Source of the DNA: Enterobacter mori LMG 25706
Lineage (GTDB): Bacteria; Pseudomonadota; Gammaproteobacteria; Enterobacterales; Enterobacteriaceae
Direction of reading: 5' to 3'
Assembly (NCBI RefSeq): GCF_000211415.1
Contig: NZ_GL890776.1
Location: 119,975 to 175,115 of the forward strand
Length of the DNA: 55,141 nucleotides
Positions 43,471-54,696 of this stretch are shown in pieces. The number at the start of each line of letters is the position of its first letter. Position 1 is the stretch's first letter. The notes under the pieces were generated by a model. It had not been told where the DNA came from. It made no database searches and was given only the letters and a program-made list of their open reading frames with translations. Position numbers and translations under genes: made by a program.

Positions 43471-44367
43471 ATGGTTCAGCGTATTACCCTTGCCCCGCAG
43501 GGCCCGGAATTCTCCCGTTTTGTCATGGGCTACTGGCGTTTGATGGACTGGAATATGTCCCCGCTTCAGCTGGCAAGCTTCATTGAAGAGCATCTCGACT
43601 TAGGCATCACCACCGTCGATCATGCCGACATCTATGGCGGCTATCAGTGTGAATCCGCCTTCGGTGAGGCGCTAAAGCTGGTGCCTGCCCTGCGTCAGCG
43701 GATGGAGATCGTCACCAAGTGCGGGATCGCCACCACCGCGAAACCTGAAAACGCGCTCGGCCACTATATTACCGACAGCGCACACATTATTAAGAGTGCC
43801 GAGCAATCTCTGGTGAATCTGGCAACCGATCATATCGATCTGCTGCTGATCCATCGTCCGGACCCGTTGATGGATGCCGATGAGGTGGCGGAAGCGTTTT
43901 TGAATCTGCACCAGAATGGCAAAGTCCGACACTTTGGCGTGTCTAACTTCACCCCGGCGCAGTTTGCGCTCCTGCAATCGCGTCTGCCGTTTACCCTGGC
44001 CACTAATCAGGTCGAGATTTCTCCAGTACACCAGCCGCTGTTGCTGGATGGTACGCTCGATCAGCTGCAGCAGCTGCGCATCCGTCCTATGGCGTGGTCG
44101 TGCCTGGGCGGCGGTCGTTTGTTCAATGACGATGAATTCCAGCCCCTGCGTGACGAACTGGAAACCGTTGCCCGCGAACTGAATGCCGAAAGCATTGAGC
44201 AGGTGGTCTATGCGTGGATCCTGCGTCTGCCGTCTAAACCACTGCCGATTATCGGTTCGGGTAAAATTGAGCGTGTGCGGTCCGCGTTGGCGGCCGAAGA
44301 GCTGCAGATGAGCCGTCAGCAGTGGTTCCGCATCCGCAAGGCCGCGCTGGGTTACGACGTGCCATAA
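43471..44367 (+). CDS. ydhF: Aldo/keto reductase-family oxidoreductase YdhF
   Basis: A 298-residue NADP-type aldo/keto reductase. Catalytic residues are seen in VDHADIYGGY (Asp, Tyr), VTKCGIATT (Lys) and LLIHRPDPLM (His); the C-terminal IIGSGKIERV binds the cofactor phosphate. Length equals that of E. coli YdhF. Physiological substrate unknown. It follows ydhL by 48 bp. Confidence 0.93.
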   Translation: MVQRITLAPQGPEFSRFVMGYWRLMDWNMSPLQLASFIEEHLDLGITTVDHADIYGGYQCESAFGEALKLVPALRQRMEIVTKCGIATTAKPENALGHYITDSAHIIKSAEQSLVNLATDHIDLLLIHRPDPLMDADEVAEAFLNLHQNGKVRHFGVSNFTPAQFALLQSRLPFTLATNQVEISPVHQPLLLDGTLDQLQQLRIRPMAWSCLGGGRLFNDDEFQPLRDELETVARELNAESIEQVVYAWILRLPSKPLPIIGSGKIERVRSALAAEELQMSRQQWFRIRKAALGYDVP

Positions 44368-44447
44368 ACCGCCATAAGGTGACTTTCCGGTGAAATCTTT
44401 GCCTCTGGTATACACTTAAGGGGCAAAAAATAACCAGCGGAGGTCAT

Positions 44448-44966
44448 ATGAAGCGTTTTGCTCTGGCATTGGTCACGCTGGTTGTTTGCGCAGGGGCGCA
44501 GGCAGCCAGCGACGAAGTAGAAATGAATCTCGTCACCTCACAGGGGGTAGGTCAGTCCATCGGTACGGTGAAGATCACGGAGACCGATAAAGGGCTGGAG
44601 TTCGCCCCCAACCTCAAAGCACTTCCTCCCGGTGAACATGGTTTCCATGTCCATGCTAAAGGCAGCTGTCAGCCCGCTTTAAAAGAAGGCAAACCGTCGG
44701 CGGCGGAAGCAGCAGGGGGTCACCTCGATCCGCAGCATTCCGGCAAGCATGAAGGCCCGGAGGGAATGGGGCATTTAGGCGATTTGCCTGTGCTGGTGGT
44801 GAACAATGACGGTAAAGCGACGGATCCGGTGGTGGCGCCTCGTCTGAAAAAGCTGGATGAGGTGAAAGGGAAAGCGCTGATGATCCATGTCGGTGGCGAT
44901 AACATGTCCGATCAGCCTAAACCCCTCGGGGGTGGCGGAGCACGCTATGCCTGTGGTGTGATCTGA
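44448..44966 (+). CDS. sodC: Periplasmic Cu/Zn superoxide dismutase SodC
   Basis: A 172-residue Cu/Zn-SOD. A signal peptide (1-19, ending AQA) precedes the domain with metal ligands in [30 protein letters not shown] and MIHVGGDNM. It resembles the E. coli chromosomal SodC in length and motif. Its 3' end overlaps the convergent ydhK by 22 bp. If the altered SodB is weak, this periplasmic enzyme cannot replace it in the cytoplasm. Confidence 0.95.
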   Translation: MKRFALALVTLVVCAGAQAASDEVEMNLVTSQGVGQSIGTVKITETDKGLEFAPNLKALPPGEHGFHVHAKGSCQPALKEGKPSAAEAAGGHLDPQHSGKHEGPEGMGHLGDLPVLVVNNDGKATDPVVAPRLKKLDEVKGKALMIHVGGDNMSDQPKPLGGGGARYACGVI

Positions 44967-46978
44967 TCCCCAATCGTTCCCGGTGGAGGTGCCTGTTCCA
45001 GCTGCGACAGCGAGCAGTGCAGGCGCCAGATTATCGAGGCCAAATCACGAGCCGCGGGCAGATGATGCCGCGCAAGGGTATCGCAGATCCGTTGCAGTTC
45101 AGCCAGCGTGGTTTCCAGCGGCCGCTGCTGGACGCCGCGCTCGCTCATTACATCGCGTAGCAGGGAGAGGCAGACATCGCGCACCTGCGACAGCGGGTCG
45201 GAACGCGTTTCCCACGCACGAAGCTGCCAGACGACGTGTGAACAGTTCAGCAGTACCACGCCCCAGCGTAACAGCCAGCGGCGAGAAAGAGAGTCCTGGC
45301 TATTATTGAGCTGGCTGACATGGTGATAAACCAGCGATTCATACCCGCTTTCACGCAGATGCGGTTTACGGCTAAGCTGGTCGACAAAACCCCGTCTTAG
45401 TTCACGGATATGTCTACGGCTTTTACGCGCATCAGAACCTGGCCGCAGTACGGCGAACGCCAGCCACGCCAGACCCACGCCGAGGATCTTCGCCAGATTG
45501 TCATTGAGAAAGTCGGCGTAATCATACACCGGTGGATTCGTCACTGAGATAAACGACCCCATAAAGACAATCAGTTGCCCCCAAAGACCGGCCAGCCTGG
45601 GCATTTGCAGCTTCAGCAGCTGCATGGTGGTTAACAGCGGGAACAGGAACAGCAGGAACTGCCACAGGTCGCTTATCTGAACCATCAATCCAAACTTCAC
45701 CACAAAACTGAACAGCGACAGCAACAGCAACGTGCGTAACAGCAGCGTAAGCGAGTTAAACGGTGACGCGGCAACGGAATAGAGCACGCAGCTGATGGCG
45801 GCAAGCGTCAAGGCCGCAGAGCCGGATTCCCACTGCGTGGTGATGCTCCACGCGCCAACGAGGGTAAGGGCGCAAAAGGTGCGAAAACCGCTCCACAGCG
45901 CTTCCATATAGCCGGTGTGGCGCGCCAGCGCCGGGCTGCTGGGGACGGTGAATTCCGTTATTGGAGTGGCATTTTCGACCGCGTTGATCCAGCGACTGCT
46001 TCGCAGATACAGCCGACAAAAATAGTTCAGGCGCTGCCAGAACGCGCGGTGACGGTAATCGTATTCATCGACGGGAGCGAGCGGGGCGATGATCCTTGCC
46101 ACGGTGTAGATGTCCGTATCCGGGCGGGCGAGGGCAGCGAGCAAGGTATCAATGACGGCGCGCGTGTTGGCAGGCGGCGCGGGCCAGTTGAGCAGCATTC
46201 GACGCAGGCTGGAGATAGCGCTGGTCATCCGCAACTGCTGATGCAGCAAATAGTTGAGGAGTTTGTTCTGCCGACGAAAGCGATAGTGGCTCCAGAAGGC
46301 CTGAATGCGCAGAAGATTCATGGTCAGGATCTGCCCGATGACCTTTTCGTGGGCCAGACGGCTTTCATCGTTGGTATCTGGCTGCCAGAGAAGGCTTGCA
46401 TGCTCCAGTAGGCGGGCATGCATGGTCTTCAGGGCGGTGATAAGCGCTGTACCGTCGGAGGTACTGGGCAGGATCATCATCATAAACCCACCGCTAAGAA
46501 TGCCGACAATCACTTCACAGACGCGCGCCTGGGCAATGTCCCATAGCTCGGTGGTGTCGAGTACATTCACTACGGGAAAGGCAATAATGGCGGCGGTATA
46601 ACCCGCCCGCTGGAATGCGTAGGCAACGTTATTGGTAAAATGGGCGCAGGCCCAGGTACAAAACCCCAGCCAGGCCGCCATGCTCAGTAAAAAGAGCCAC
46701 GGATCGTTTAGCGTATGCCCCGCAATGATTAACGCCGCGGTGGCTCCCAGCAGGCTTCCGGCCACGCGCCCCAGACTTTTGCTGATGACCCCACCGACGG
46801 TCGGGAAGCTTACCACCGCCGCAGAGGTCATCGCCCAATAGGGTTCATCCAGATTCAGGTAATAGGCGACGGTCAGCGCAAGGCACATGGCAATGCCGTT
46901 TCGCAGCGCGTAACGCCACTGAGGACGCGATGCTTTTACCCACGGAAGGTTTTGCCAGGAGAGCACCCGCAGGTTCAT
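44945..46978 (-). CDS. ydhK: FUSC-family inner membrane protein YdhK
   Basis: A 677-residue aromatic-acid-exporter-like (FUSC/PET) protein with two groups of membrane segments, about 25-170 and 370-500, separated by soluble regions, the same layout as AaeB. It would be the inner membrane component of a tripartite efflux system with the adaptor YdhJ and small protein YdhI. Its start overlaps the ydhJ stop by 4 bp (ATGA). Confidence 0.9.
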   Translation of the reverse strand: MNLRVLSWQNLPWVKASRPQWRYALRNGIAMCLALTVAYYLNLDEPYWAMTSAAVVSFPTVGGVISKSLGRVAGSLLGATAALIIAGHTLNDPWLFLLSMAAWLGFCTWACAHFTNNVAYAFQRAGYTAAIIAFPVVNVLDTTELWDIAQARVCEVIVGILSGGFMMMILPSTSDGTALITALKTMHARLLEHASLLWQPDTNDESRLAHEKVIGQILTMNLLRIQAFWSHYRFRRQNKLLNYLLHQQLRMTSAISSLRRMLLNWPAPPANTRAVIDTLLAALARPDTDIYTVARIIAPLAPVDEYDYRHRAFWQRLNYFCRLYLRSSRWINAVENATPITEFTVPSSPALARHTGYMEALWSGFRTFCALTLVGAWSITTQWESGSAALTLAAISCVLYSVAASPFNSLTLLLRTLLLLSLFSFVVKFGLMVQISDLWQFLLFLFPLLTTMQLLKLQMPRLAGLWGQLIVFMGSFISVTNPPVYDYADFLNDNLAKILGVGLAWLAFAVLRPGSDARKSRRHIRELRRGFVDQLSRKPHLRESGYESLVYHHVSQLNNSQDSLSRRWLLRWGVVLLNCSHVVWQLRAWETRSDPLSQVRDVCLSLLRDVMSERGVQQRPLETTLAELQRICDTLARHHLPAARDLASIIWRLHCSLSQLEQAPPPGTIGDQITPQA

Positions 46979-47838
46979 CTGCGCGTTCCGATAGAAACAG
47001 TACAGGTCGTGCCTGAAACCAGCGTGAGATTCTGGGGCAGGTTATCAAACTCTACGCGAACCGGAACGCGCTGTGCCAGACGAACCCACGGAACGTTAGG
47101 TTTAATATCGGGTACCAAGCCGGAATCCGTCTCAACGCTTTGATCGTAAATGGCGCGTCCAATGCTGGAAACGTGACCCTGTAACCTGTTCGAACCGCTG
47201 TAGAGGGTGATGGTCGCAGGCGCACCTTCCTGAATATGCCGAAGCTTGGTCTCTTCAAAATAGCCCACGACATAAAAAGAGTGGCTGTCGACTAAGGCAA
47301 AAACAGGTTGACCGGTAGTGGCATAGTTCCCCACGCGGGCAGAGAGGTTAGTCACCCAGCCATCGACCGGTGCTTCCACCACCGTTTGCGTTAACGCCCA
47401 CTGCGCCTGCTTGAGCGTTGCTTCCGCCACGTTAACGCTGGCTTGCATAGCCTTAACGTTTATGTTGGCAGTGTCTAAATCTTCGGCAGAGATATAGTTT
47501 TGCGACAAATGCCGACGGCGGGTCGCTTCGTTATTGGCTTTCGCGAGATCGGACTGCGCTTTCGCTAGCTGTGCCTGGGCGTTGAGGATGGCGATATGAA
47601 AGGGCGTATCATCAATACGGAATAAAACGTCTCCCTTTTTGACGAACTGGTTATCCTTAACAAGAAGCGTCGTGATGCTTCCTGACACCTGCGGTGTGAT
47701 GCTGACCTGCTCTGCGCGAATTTTACCGTCGCGTGTCCAGGGGGACTGCATGTAGTAGTTCCACATCCACCAACCGGCAACCAGCGCCAGCGCCAGAACA
47801 AGAAGAGTGGAAAAGTATTTCAGCGTTTTCAGAGACAT
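46975..47838 (-). CDS. ydhJ: HlyD-family periplasmic adaptor YdhJ
   Basis: A 287-residue membrane fusion protein: one N-terminal anchor (about 8-25), a lipoyl/barrel-sandwich part ([12 protein letters not shown]), an alpha-hairpin (about 70-145) and a beta-barrel. The ATG at 47838 (MSLKTLKYF) lies 2 bp after the ydhI stop and gives the E. coli length; the longer frame from 47874 runs into ydhI. It resembles EmrA/AaeA adaptors. Confidence 0.9.
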   Translation of the reverse strand: MSLKTLKYFSTLLVLALALVAGWWMWNYYMQSPWTRDGKIRAEQVSITPQVSGSITTLLVKDNQFVKKGDVLFRIDDTPFHIAILNAQAQLAKAQSDLAKANNEATRRRHLSQNYISAEDLDTANINVKAMQASVNVAEATLKQAQWALTQTVVEAPVDGWVTNLSARVGNYATTGQPVFALVDSHSFYVVGYFEETKLRHIQEGAPATITLYSGSNRLQGHVSSIGRAIYDQSVETDSGLVPDIKPNVPWVRLAQRVPVRVEFDNLPQNLTLVSGTTCTVSIGTRR

Positions 47839-47840
47839 AT

Positions 47841-48077
47841 TCACCACACGGTCAACACAGCAAGGCCCAGGCATACGGAGAGGGCAAACAGGGAGAGATC
47901 CATCAGCATTGGGTGCCAGATCTCGCCGGAATACATCCAGTCTCGCAGGAGCCGGTGTGCGACAAGCCAGATAGCAAAGCCCACCAGTACGGCTTTAAAC
48001 AGGGGAGGAAAATAGACTGATGCACCAAAGATCAGGTCCTGGAGGGGTAACCCCGTGGAGTTTAACGAGAACGTCAC
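47841..48077 (-). CDS. ydhI: DUF1656 small membrane protein YdhI
   Basis: A 78-residue protein with two membrane segments ([20 protein letters not shown] and the C-terminal [20 protein letters not shown]). DUF1656 proteins (also AaeX) accompany FUSC exporters and HlyD adaptors. It is first in the ydhI-ydhJ-ydhK operon, reading away from slyA across a region holding a SlyA box. Confidence 0.9.
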   Translation of the reverse strand: MTFSLNSTGLPLQDLIFGASVYFPPLFKAVLVGFAIWLVAHRLLRDWMYSGEIWHPMLMDLSLFALSVCLGLAVLTVW

Positions 48078-48241
48078 GAGCAGTGGTCCTTTGCAGTGAA
48101 CTGAGTGCCACGATGGCCTGTCTTACAATGAAGTAACATCTGTATTCAGTGTAAATCATACTTTTATTAATGTTGAATGCAGTAATGCATTTGTTTTGGC
48201 AATATAAATACTGCACACTATTCTAAAATCAGTATAATAAC

Positions 48242-48253
48242 TTAGCAAGCTAA
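48242..48253. promoter_or_regulatory. SlyA binding site
   Basis: TTAGCAAGCTAA is a perfect 12-bp palindrome, identical to the SlyA consensus operator known from Salmonella. It lies 16 bp upstream of the slyA start in the gap to the divergent ydhIJK operon, so it fits autorepression and possible control of that operon. Confidence 0.88.
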
Positions 48254-48269
48254 TTATAAGGAGATGAAA

Positions 48270-48704
48270 TTGGAATCGCCATTAGGTTCTGATCTGGCAA
48301 GGTTGGTACGCGTCTGGCGTGCTCTGATTGACCATCGCCTGAAACCTCTGGAATTGACACAGACGCATTGGGTCACGCTGCATAACATTCATCAGCTACC
48401 GCCCGAGCAGTCCCAAATTCAACTGGCAAAAGCGATCGGTATTGAGCAACCGTCACTGGTGCGCACGCTCGATCAGCTGGAAGAGAAAGGACTCATCTCC
48501 CGGCAAACCTGTGCCAGCGATCGTCGCGCGAAGCGGATTAAACTGACGGAAAAAGCGGCGCCTATCATTACTGAGATGGAAGCCGTTATCAGTAAAACGC
48601 GAGGTGAAATCCTGTCCGGGGTATCACCTGAAGAACTGGAAATGCTCATCAGCCTCATTGGACGCCTTGAGCAAAACATTCATGAGTTGCAGTCACGCGA
48701 CTGA
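48270..48704 (+). CDS. slyA: MarR-family regulator SlyA
   Basis: A 144-residue MarR-family regulator that counter-silences H-NS-bound genes and affects envelope and virulence functions. The winged helix covers about 45-100 ([20 protein letters not shown] and [11 protein letters not shown]). I start at TTG 48270: AAGGAG lies 6 nt before it, while the in-frame ATG at 48264 abuts that site, and SlyA is known to use a TTG start in E. coli. Its own operator lies just upstream. Confidence 0.95.
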   Translation: MESPLGSDLARLVRVWRALIDHRLKPLELTQTHWVTLHNIHQLPPEQSQIQLAKAIGIEQPSLVRTLDQLEEKGLISRQTCASDRRAKRIKLTEKAAPIITEMEAVISKTRGEILSGVSPEELEMLISLIGRLEQNIHELQSRD

Positions 48705-48710
48705 GAAGTA

Positions 48711-48745
48711 AAAAAAGGCCTTGCATGAGCAAGGCCTTTCTCTTT
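48711..48745. terminator. Bidirectional terminator between slyA and the diguanylate cyclase gene
   Basis: AAAGGCCTTGC (48714-48724) pairs with GCAAGGCCTTT (48729-48739) with a 4-nt loop, an A-run on the left and a T-rich tail on the right. It closes both convergent genes. Confidence 0.9.
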
Positions 48746-50107
48746 TTACTGGAAAATCACCACGCGGTTTCGGCCAGTCTCTTTGGCCTCGTACATCGCC
48801 TTATCCGCACTTTCCACGCACTTCTCGGCGGTTATGTCCGGCGATGTTGCCGTGAAGACGCCCATACTGATCGTAATCGGCTCGGGCAGCTGCCCCTCAC
48901 TGCTGGCTTTATCAAAATTGCTTAACTTTATACGGATGCGTTCAGCGACCTGGCGTGCCTCTTCTGAAGAGGTATTTTCCAGCATCAGGACAAACTCCTC
49001 GCCGCCGATACGTGCCGCGATATCTTGCGGTCGCACGGAATCCATCAGCAGGTTAGAGACAAACTGCAGCACCTTGTCGCCCTGCAAGTGCCCGTAGTTG
49101 TCGTTAATACGTTTGAAGCGATCGAGATCGCTGACAATCACCGAAACCGGACGGTTGGCTTTGGCGATAGCCAGCGCCTGATTTAATGAATCATAAAAAT
49201 AACTGCGGTTATAAAGACGCGTCAGCGGATCGCGAATCGCGTTCTGATAAGACTGCTGATATTTTAAATGTGATTCACGATACACATTGAAAACGTCGTA
49301 AAGCAGGACAAAAATAATAAGCAGCGTCGCGACAGTCTCAAATAAACGGGCGCGATACCAGGAGATATCTTCGGCATGCCCACCCACTAACAGCATTGAC
49401 AGCGTGACCACATAACAGACGCAGAGGAAATTCCCCCCGACCCAGAATAGGTTGCGTACGCGCGTAATAAACATCAGCGTTGCTAATGTCACTATCCACA
49501 GCACAATTAATGAAATATTGATGCACTGGCTCCAGAGAACCATAAACTGGCGGGTTTCATTATCCACCAGGTCAATTGATAACAAATCTGAATGACTTGA
49601 ATAGAGCCAGGCCAGAAACACGGCACAAAAGGTAAAGACAAATAACCCGCTAATAATTGACACATGCGCCAGCCGTGACAGTGGCCGACTCCGCGTGGTG
49701 TAGAGTAATGCCGAGACGATGATCAGTATCGCCATTAACAGATGGCGGAACATGTAGTAAATCATCGCATCGTTATAGTTGACGACATTGAATTGATAGA
49801 GATCCAGCCAGGCCGGGAAACTCGACAGCGTGCCAATCATCAACAATGCCGAACCGGCAAAGGCGAAGGCGATCGCTACCAGATACAACCGTTTCCTGTC
49901 ACACCAGTATTTCATTGCCATAAAACAGGCAATAAAGAGGTGAAATACCAGCAGGAAAATGGTGAGCGTCGGGAACAGAAACGGTGAAAAGGAGGGTATC
50001 CATTCCACCAGTTTGATAAATAACGTTTGTAATATCCCGATGACAACAATGCAACCGAGACAGAACGAGATATAACGACCTTTTACAAAACGACTCATCG
50101 CAAGCAT
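48746..50107 (-). CDS. Membrane-bound diguanylate cyclase
   Basis: A 453-residue protein with an N-terminal sensor of about eight membrane segments (residues 10-270) and a C-terminal GGDEF domain (about 290-450) that makes c-di-GMP. The active site reads IGGEEF, an active variant, and RPQD five residues upstream is a complete inhibitory I-site, implying feedback inhibition by c-di-GMP. It resembles E. coli DgcT in layout but only loosely. In K-12, slyA and slyB are neighbours, so the gene is an insertion here. An internal ATG three codons on is an alternative start; neither has a clear ribosome site. Confidence 0.88.
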   Translation of the reverse strand: MLAMSRFVKGRYISFCLGCIVVIGILQTLFIKLVEWIPSFSPFLFPTLTIFLLVFHLFIACFMAMKYWCDRKRLYLVAIAFAFAGSALLMIGTLSSFPAWLDLYQFNVVNYNDAMIYYMFRHLLMAILIIVSALLYTTRSRPLSRLAHVSIISGLFVFTFCAVFLAWLYSSHSDLLSIDLVDNETRQFMVLWSQCINISLIVLWIVTLATLMFITRVRNLFWVGGNFLCVCYVVTLSMLLVGGHAEDISWYRARLFETVATLLIIFVLLYDVFNVYRESHLKYQQSYQNAIRDPLTRLYNRSYFYDSLNQALAIAKANRPVSVIVSDLDRFKRINDNYGHLQGDKVLQFVSNLLMDSVRPQDIAARIGGEEFVLMLENTSSEEARQVAERIRIKLSNFDKASSEGQLPEPITISMGVFTATSPDITAEKCVESADKAMYEAKETGRNRVVIFQ

Positions 50108-50305
50108 ATAATTTTTAACAAAGTTATAATGAATTAAAAGAGGTAAGTGCGATGAGTCTAATCTATTAATTCAATAAATACTTTGCGCAGAAACAATATC
50201 AGATAACATTAATAATAAATGCAATAAATATATATTGTAAATATATTCATTCAAATGATGTATTTTGTAAATGGATGTGGCCCGAGAGCCACATCCGTTA
50301 TCAGA

Positions 50306-50773
50306 TTAACGCGGGGAAACCGTCACCTGACGACCATTGCTCGCCAGAACAACACGCTGGCCAGCGGAGAAACGGGTGTTGCCTTGTTTCTGAACGACCA
50401 TAATGGTGCTACCGTCATCTTTGCGGATTTCCAGCTCCACGCCCTGGGTTTTGTTCATTGCACCCTGAACGCCCTGGCCTGCGACACCACCGGCAACGGC
50501 ACCTGCTGCTGTCGCCAGCGAACGGCCCGTACCACCGCCTACGGTGTTACCGAGGAAGCCGCCCAGAACCGCACCGCCGATAGCACCCATTACATTGTTT
50601 TCATCGCCGCCCTGAATTTGAACAGGACGCGCATTAACAATGGTACCGTAAGTCACGTTCTGAACTTGTTTAGCTTCAGAAGCGCTATAGACGTCGCCAG
50701 AAAGTGAACTGTCATTCACACAACCAGCGAGTGTTAAACCAATCAGCGAAACGCCCAGTACACGTAAAATCAT
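50306..50773 (-). CDS. slyB: Outer membrane lipoprotein SlyB
   Basis: A 155-residue lipoprotein with lipobox LAGC and a glycine-zipper region (GAIGGAVLGGFLGNTVGGG) that inserts in the outer membrane. It stabilises outer membrane proteins under PhoPQ-activating stress in E. coli. I chose the ATG at 50773 (MILRVLG), preceded by AGGAG, which gives the E. coli length and places the lipobox correctly; an earlier ATG at 50812 does not. A PhoP box lies upstream. Confidence 0.96.
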   Translation of the reverse strand: MILRVLGVSLIGLTLAGCVNDSSLSGDVYSASEAKQVQNVTYGTIVNARPVQIQGGDENNVMGAIGGAVLGGFLGNTVGGGTGRSLATAAGAVAGGVAGQGVQGAMNKTQGVELEIRKDDGSTIMVVQKQGNTRFSAGQRVVLASNGRQVTVSPR

Positions 50774-50877
50774 TTGAATCTCCTGTTCCCCCAAAACGCC
50801 CGGTTCGGGCATCCATTATGGCTAAATTATATGGCATTACGGGCCATACTTCATATCTTTGCACTAACTATCAGAAA

Positions 50878-50912
50878 ATTGTACTTGAATTTGGCTTAAC
50901 GGAAGATAAACG
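50878..50912 (-). promoter_or_regulatory. PhoP-regulated slyB promoter
   Basis: On the minus strand, CGTTTA (50907-50912), five bases and CGTTAA (50896-50901) form a PhoP-type direct repeat, followed after 12 bp by TACAAT (50878-50883) as -10. This spacing is the classical arrangement of PhoP-activated promoters, and slyB is a known member of that regulon. Confidence 0.8.
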
Positions 50913-51027
50913 GACTTCCCGCGTGCCGCCTGTCTGACATTGTTAAAAAATATTATCTCCGCATAGCAAAGCACCGCTGTTTATGGTGGAGTGGATATCC
51001 TTAGCCCACTCAACGTAAGGAAAGCGC

Positions 51028-52152
51028 ATGAAATCGGGTCGCTATATCGGTGTGATGTCTGGAACCAGTCTTGACGGTGTCGATGTCGTTCTGGCCGCCA
51101 TTGATGAAAACATGGTGGCGCAGCAGGCGAGTCTGACCTGGCCTATCCCCGTTTCGCTCAAAGAAGACATTTTGAGCATTTGCCAGGGTCAACAACTGAC
51201 GCTTTCGCAGCTGGGACAGCTCGATGTGCGGCTGGGGGCGCTGTTTGCAGAGGCTGTTTTAGCCCTGATGCGCAAAGAGAATCTGCACCCGCAGGATGTG
51301 GTCGCCATTGGTTGTCACGGTCAGACCGTCTGGCATGAACCCACTGGCGACGCGCCGCACACGTTGCAAATCGGTGATAATAATCAGATTGTGGCAAAAA
51401 CAGGTGTCACCGTGGTGGGGGATTTTCGTCGCCGCGATATTGCGCTGGGCGGGCAGGGTGCGCCGCTGGTACCAGCGTTCCATCACGCGTTGCTGGCACA
51501 TCCGGTTGAGCGCCGTATGGTGCTTAATATCGGCGGGATTGCAAACCTGTCGATGCTGATCCCCGGTCAGCCCGTGCGCGGGTACGATACGGGGCCGGGC
51601 AATATGTTAATGGATGCCTGGATCTGGCGTCAGTGCGGAAAGCCCTATGATGAAGACGCGGAGTGGGCCAGCGAAGGCAAAGTCATTCTTCCGCTGCTGC
51701 AGTCCATGCTAAGCGATCCCTGGTTTGCGCTGCCTGCGCCGAAGAGTACGGGGCGCGAGTATTTCAACTACGGCTGGCTTGAACGCCAGCTGGCGCAGTT
51801 CCCTGCGCTGGCACCACAGGATGTTCAGGCCACGCTCACCGAATTGACCGCAGTGTCGATATCCGAACAGGTTCTCCTCAGCGGAGGGTGCGAACGCCTG
51901 CTGGTGTGTGGCGGAGGGAGCCGGAATCCGCTGGTGATGGCGCGTCTGGCGGCGCTACTGCCGGGTACTGAAGTCACCACAACGGATGAAGCCGGGATCA
52001 GCGGTGATGATATGGAAGCGCTGGCTTTCGCCTGGCTTGCCTGGCGTACCGTTGCCGGTTTGCCCGGTAATTTACCTTCTGTCACCGGCGCGCGGGAGGC
52101 GAGCGTCCTCGGAGCGATTTTCCCGGCAAATCCGCGTCATAATCAGAGTTAA
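51028..52152 (+). CDS. anmK: Anhydro-N-acetylmuramic acid kinase AnmK
   Basis: A 374-residue kinase of the sugar-kinase fold that opens and phosphorylates 1,6-anhydro-MurNAc from recycled peptidoglycan to MurNAc-6-P. ATP-binding motifs [12 protein letters not shown] and NIGGIANLS are visible, with GYDTGPGN and the catalytic Asp near [15 protein letters not shown]. Length is close to E. coli AnmK (369). It follows slyB divergently. Confidence 0.96.
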   Translation: MKSGRYIGVMSGTSLDGVDVVLAAIDENMVAQQASLTWPIPVSLKEDILSICQGQQLTLSQLGQLDVRLGALFAEAVLALMRKENLHPQDVVAIGCHGQTVWHEPTGDAPHTLQIGDNNQIVAKTGVTVVGDFRRRDIALGGQGAPLVPAFHHALLAHPVERRMVLNIGGIANLSMLIPGQPVRGYDTGPGNMLMDAWIWRQCGKPYDEDAEWASEGKVILPLLQSMLSDPWFALPAPKSTGREYFNYGWLERQLAQFPALAPQDVQATLTELTAVSISEQVLLSGGCERLLVCGGGSRNPLVMARLAALLPGTEVTTTDEAGISGDDMEALAFAWLAWRTVAGLPGNLPSVTGAREASVLGAIFPANPRHNQS

Positions 52153-52245
52153 CTGAAATTCATCGTGGCGTGTCGTCGTTAGAATGGAACGAAACAGGAG
52201 GGCAGCGATGTCCTCCAGGACCAGGAAAGTCTTCGGAATACGCCC

Positions 52246-52569
52246 ATGAAAAAACTTCTTCTTATTGCCGCGCCTTTATTGCTGTCAGGATGCAGCGTCT
52301 ATAACCAGCTCCTTGAGCGCATGCAGACCGATACGCTGGCGTATCGCTGCGATGAAAAGCCGCTGACCGTTAAGCTGAATAATCCGCGTCAGGAAGCCAG
52401 TTTTGTCTACGACAACAAACTGCTGACCCTGAAACAGGGGATGTCGGCTTCCGGGGCGCGTTATACGGACGGGATTTACGTGTTCTGGTCGAAAGGTGAC
52501 AGCGCAACGGTCTACAAACGTGACCGCATTGTGCTGAACAATTGCCAGCTCGAAAATCCGAAGCGTTGA
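52246..52569 (+). CDS. mliC: Membrane-bound lysozyme inhibitor MliC
   Basis: A 107-residue lipoprotein (lipobox LLSGC, Cys16) with the MliC/PliC domain: conserved Tyr-Arg-Cys ([11 protein letters not shown]), [19 protein letters not shown] and a second Cys near the C-terminus forming the family disulfide. It inhibits c-type lysozyme in the periplasm. The gap to anmK is 93 bp. Confidence 0.92.
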   Translation: MKKLLLIAAPLLLSGCSVYNQLLERMQTDTLAYRCDEKPLTVKLNNPRQEASFVYDNKLLTLKQGMSASGARYTDGIYVFWSKGDSATVYKRDRIVLNNCQLENPKR

Positions 52570-52626
52570 GATTTTTACAGGGGCGGCGCACAATAGCGCC
52601 TCCCACTCTCAATGTCAGCTAACGCC

Positions 52627-53283
52627 ATGTCAGATAACGACGAACTGCAGCAAATTGCGCATCTGCGCCGTGAATACACCAAAGGCGGCCTGCGTCGCCA
52701 GGATCTTCCCGCTGAACCCCTTGTGCTTTTCGAACGCTGGCTGAAACAGGCCTGCGAAGCGAAACTGGCCGACCCCACCGCCATGGTTGTCGCGACGGTT
52801 GATGAAAACGGTCAACCGTATCAGCGCATCGTATTGCTCAAGCATTATGACGAGAAAGGGCTGGTGTTCTATACCAACCTGGGCAGCCGCAAAGCGCACC
52901 ACCTGGAAAACAATCCTCGCATCAGCCTGCTGTTTCCGTGGCACATGCTGGAGCGTCAGGTGATGGTGACAGGCAAAGCGGAACGTCTTTCGACGCTGGA
53001 AGTGGTGAAGTATTTCCACAGCCGCCCGCGCGACAGCCAGATTGGCGCCTGGGTTTCAAAACAGTCCAGCCGTATCTCTGCCCGCGGCGTGCTGGAAAGC
53101 AAATTCCTCGAACTCAAACAGAAGTTCCAGCAGGGTGAAGTGCCGCTGCCAAGCTTCTGGGGCGGTTTCCGCATCCCCATTGAGCAGATGGAATTCTGGC
53201 AGGGGGGCGAACACCGCCTGCACGACCGCTTTTTATACCAGCGCGACAACGGCGGCTGGAAAATCGACAGACTGGCACCGTAA
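52627..53283 (+). CDS. pdxH: Pyridoxamine/pyridoxine 5'-phosphate oxidase
   Basis: A 218-residue FMN enzyme that oxidises PNP and PMP to pyridoxal 5'-phosphate. It contains [18 protein letters not shown] and the substrate-binding [10 protein letters not shown] and [10 protein letters not shown]. The ATG at 52627 (MSDNDELQQ) gives the E. coli length and N-terminus; an in-frame ATG at 52612 has no better ribosome site. With pdxY it places two PLP-salvage genes here, supplying cofactor for SufS and the transsulfuration enzymes of this window. Confidence 0.95.
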   Translation: MSDNDELQQIAHLRREYTKGGLRRQDLPAEPLVLFERWLKQACEAKLADPTAMVVATVDENGQPYQRIVLLKHYDEKGLVFYTNLGSRKAHHLENNPRISLLFPWHMLERQVMVTGKAERLSTLEVVKYFHSRPRDSQIGAWVSKQSSRISARGVLESKFLELKQKFQQGEVPLPSFWGGFRIPIEQMEFWQGGEHRLHDRFLYQRDNGGWKIDRLAP

Positions 53284-53408
53284 TCCCCGAAATTTGTTGA
53301 TTTAAGCGCTAGCGCACACCGCGCTTGCGCTTTATTCTATGGTCCTTTCGCATCAGGCGAAAAGTCGTGTACCGGCAAAGGTGCAGTCGTTTATACATGG
53401 AGAATTTG

Positions 53409-54683
53409 ATGGCAAGCAGTAACTTGATTAAACAATTGCAAGAGCGGGGCCTCGTGGCCCAGGTGACGGACGAGGAAGCGTTAGCAGAGCGACTGGCGCA
53501 AGGCCCGATCGCGCTCTATTGCGGCTTCGATCCCACCGCTGACAGCTTGCATTTGGGGCATCTTGTTCCATTGTTATGCCTGAAACGCTTCCAGATGGCG
53601 GGCCATAAGCCTGTTGCCCTGGTGGGCGGCGCGACCGGTCTGATTGGTGACCCAAGCTTCAAAGCCGCTGAGCGTAAACTGAACACAGAAGACACTGTGC
53701 AGGAGTGGGTGGATAAAATCCGCAAACAGGTGGCACCGTTCCTCGACTTCAACTGTGGCGACAACTCCGCAATTGCTGCTAACAACTACGACTGGTTTGG
53801 TGGCATGAACGTGCTGACCTTCCTGCGTGATATCGGCAAACACTTCTCCGTTAACCAGATGATTAACAAAGAAGCCGTGAAGCAGCGTCTGAACCGTGAC
53901 GACCAGGGCATCTCCTTCACCGAGTTCTCCTACAACCTGCTGCAGGGCTATGACTTTGCCTGCCTGAACAAACTGCACGGCGTTTCCCTGCAGATTGGCG
54001 GTTCTGACCAGTGGGGTAACATTACCTCCGGTATCGATCTGACTCGTCGCCTGCATCAGAACCAGGTCTTTGGTCTGACCGTTCCGCTGATCACCAAAGC
54101 CGACGGCACCAAATTCGGTAAGACCGAAGGCGGCGCGGTATGGCTCGATCCGAAGAAAACCAGCCCGTACAAATTCTACCAGTTCTGGATCAACACGGCG
54201 GATGCCGATGTTTATCGCTTCCTGAAGTTTTTCACCTTTATGGACATTGAAGAAATCAATGCGCTGGAAGAAGAAGACAAGAACAGCGGTAAAGCGCCAC
54301 GTGCTCAGTACGTGCTGGCGGATGAAGTGACCAAACTGGTCCACGGTGAAGACGGTCTGGCCGCGGCAAAACGCATTACCGCAAGCCTGTTCAACGGTAC
54401 CCTGAGCGATCTGAGCGAAGCGGACTTCGAACAGCTGGCGCAGGACGGCGTGCCAATGGTTGAGATGGAGAAAGGGGCTGACCTGATGCAGGCGCTGGTG
54501 GATTCTGAGCTGCAGCCGTCTCGCGGTCAGGCGCGTAAAACCATCGCGTCTAACGCCATCACCATTAACGGTGAGAAGCAGGCTGATCCGGAATACACCT
54601 TCGTTGACGGCGATCGTCTGTACGGACGTTACACGCTGCTGCGTCGCGGTAAGAAAAATTACTGTCTGGTCTGCTGGAAGTAA
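53409..54683 (+). CDS. tyrS: Tyrosyl-tRNA synthetase
   Basis: A 424-residue class I synthetase that charges tRNA-Tyr. The HIGH motif is HLGH in [16 protein letters not shown], the KMSKS-type loop is KFGKT, and the C-terminal S4-like domain holds [15 protein letters not shown]. The ATG at 53409 ([10 protein letters not shown]), 6 nt after GGAG, gives the E. coli length; the frame open from 53325 adds 28 non-homologous residues. Confidence 0.98.
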   Translation: MASSNLIKQLQERGLVAQVTDEEALAERLAQGPIALYCGFDPTADSLHLGHLVPLLCLKRFQMAGHKPVALVGGATGLIGDPSFKAAERKLNTEDTVQEWVDKIRKQVAPFLDFNCGDNSAIAANNYDWFGGMNVLTFLRDIGKHFSVNQMINKEAVKQRLNRDDQGISFTEFSYNLLQGYDFACLNKLHGVSLQIGGSDQWGNITSGIDLTRRLHQNQVFGLTVPLITKADGTKFGKTEGGAVWLDPKKTSPYKFYQFWINTADADVYRFLKFFTFMDIEEINALEEEDKNSGKAPRAQYVLADEVTKLVHGEDGLAAAKRITASLFNGTLSDLSEADFEQLAQDGVPMVEMEKGADLMQALVDSELQPSRGQARKTIASNAITINGEKQADPEYTFVDGDRLYGRYTLLRRGKKNYCLVCWK

Positions 54684-54696
54684 TTAAAAGTACACA

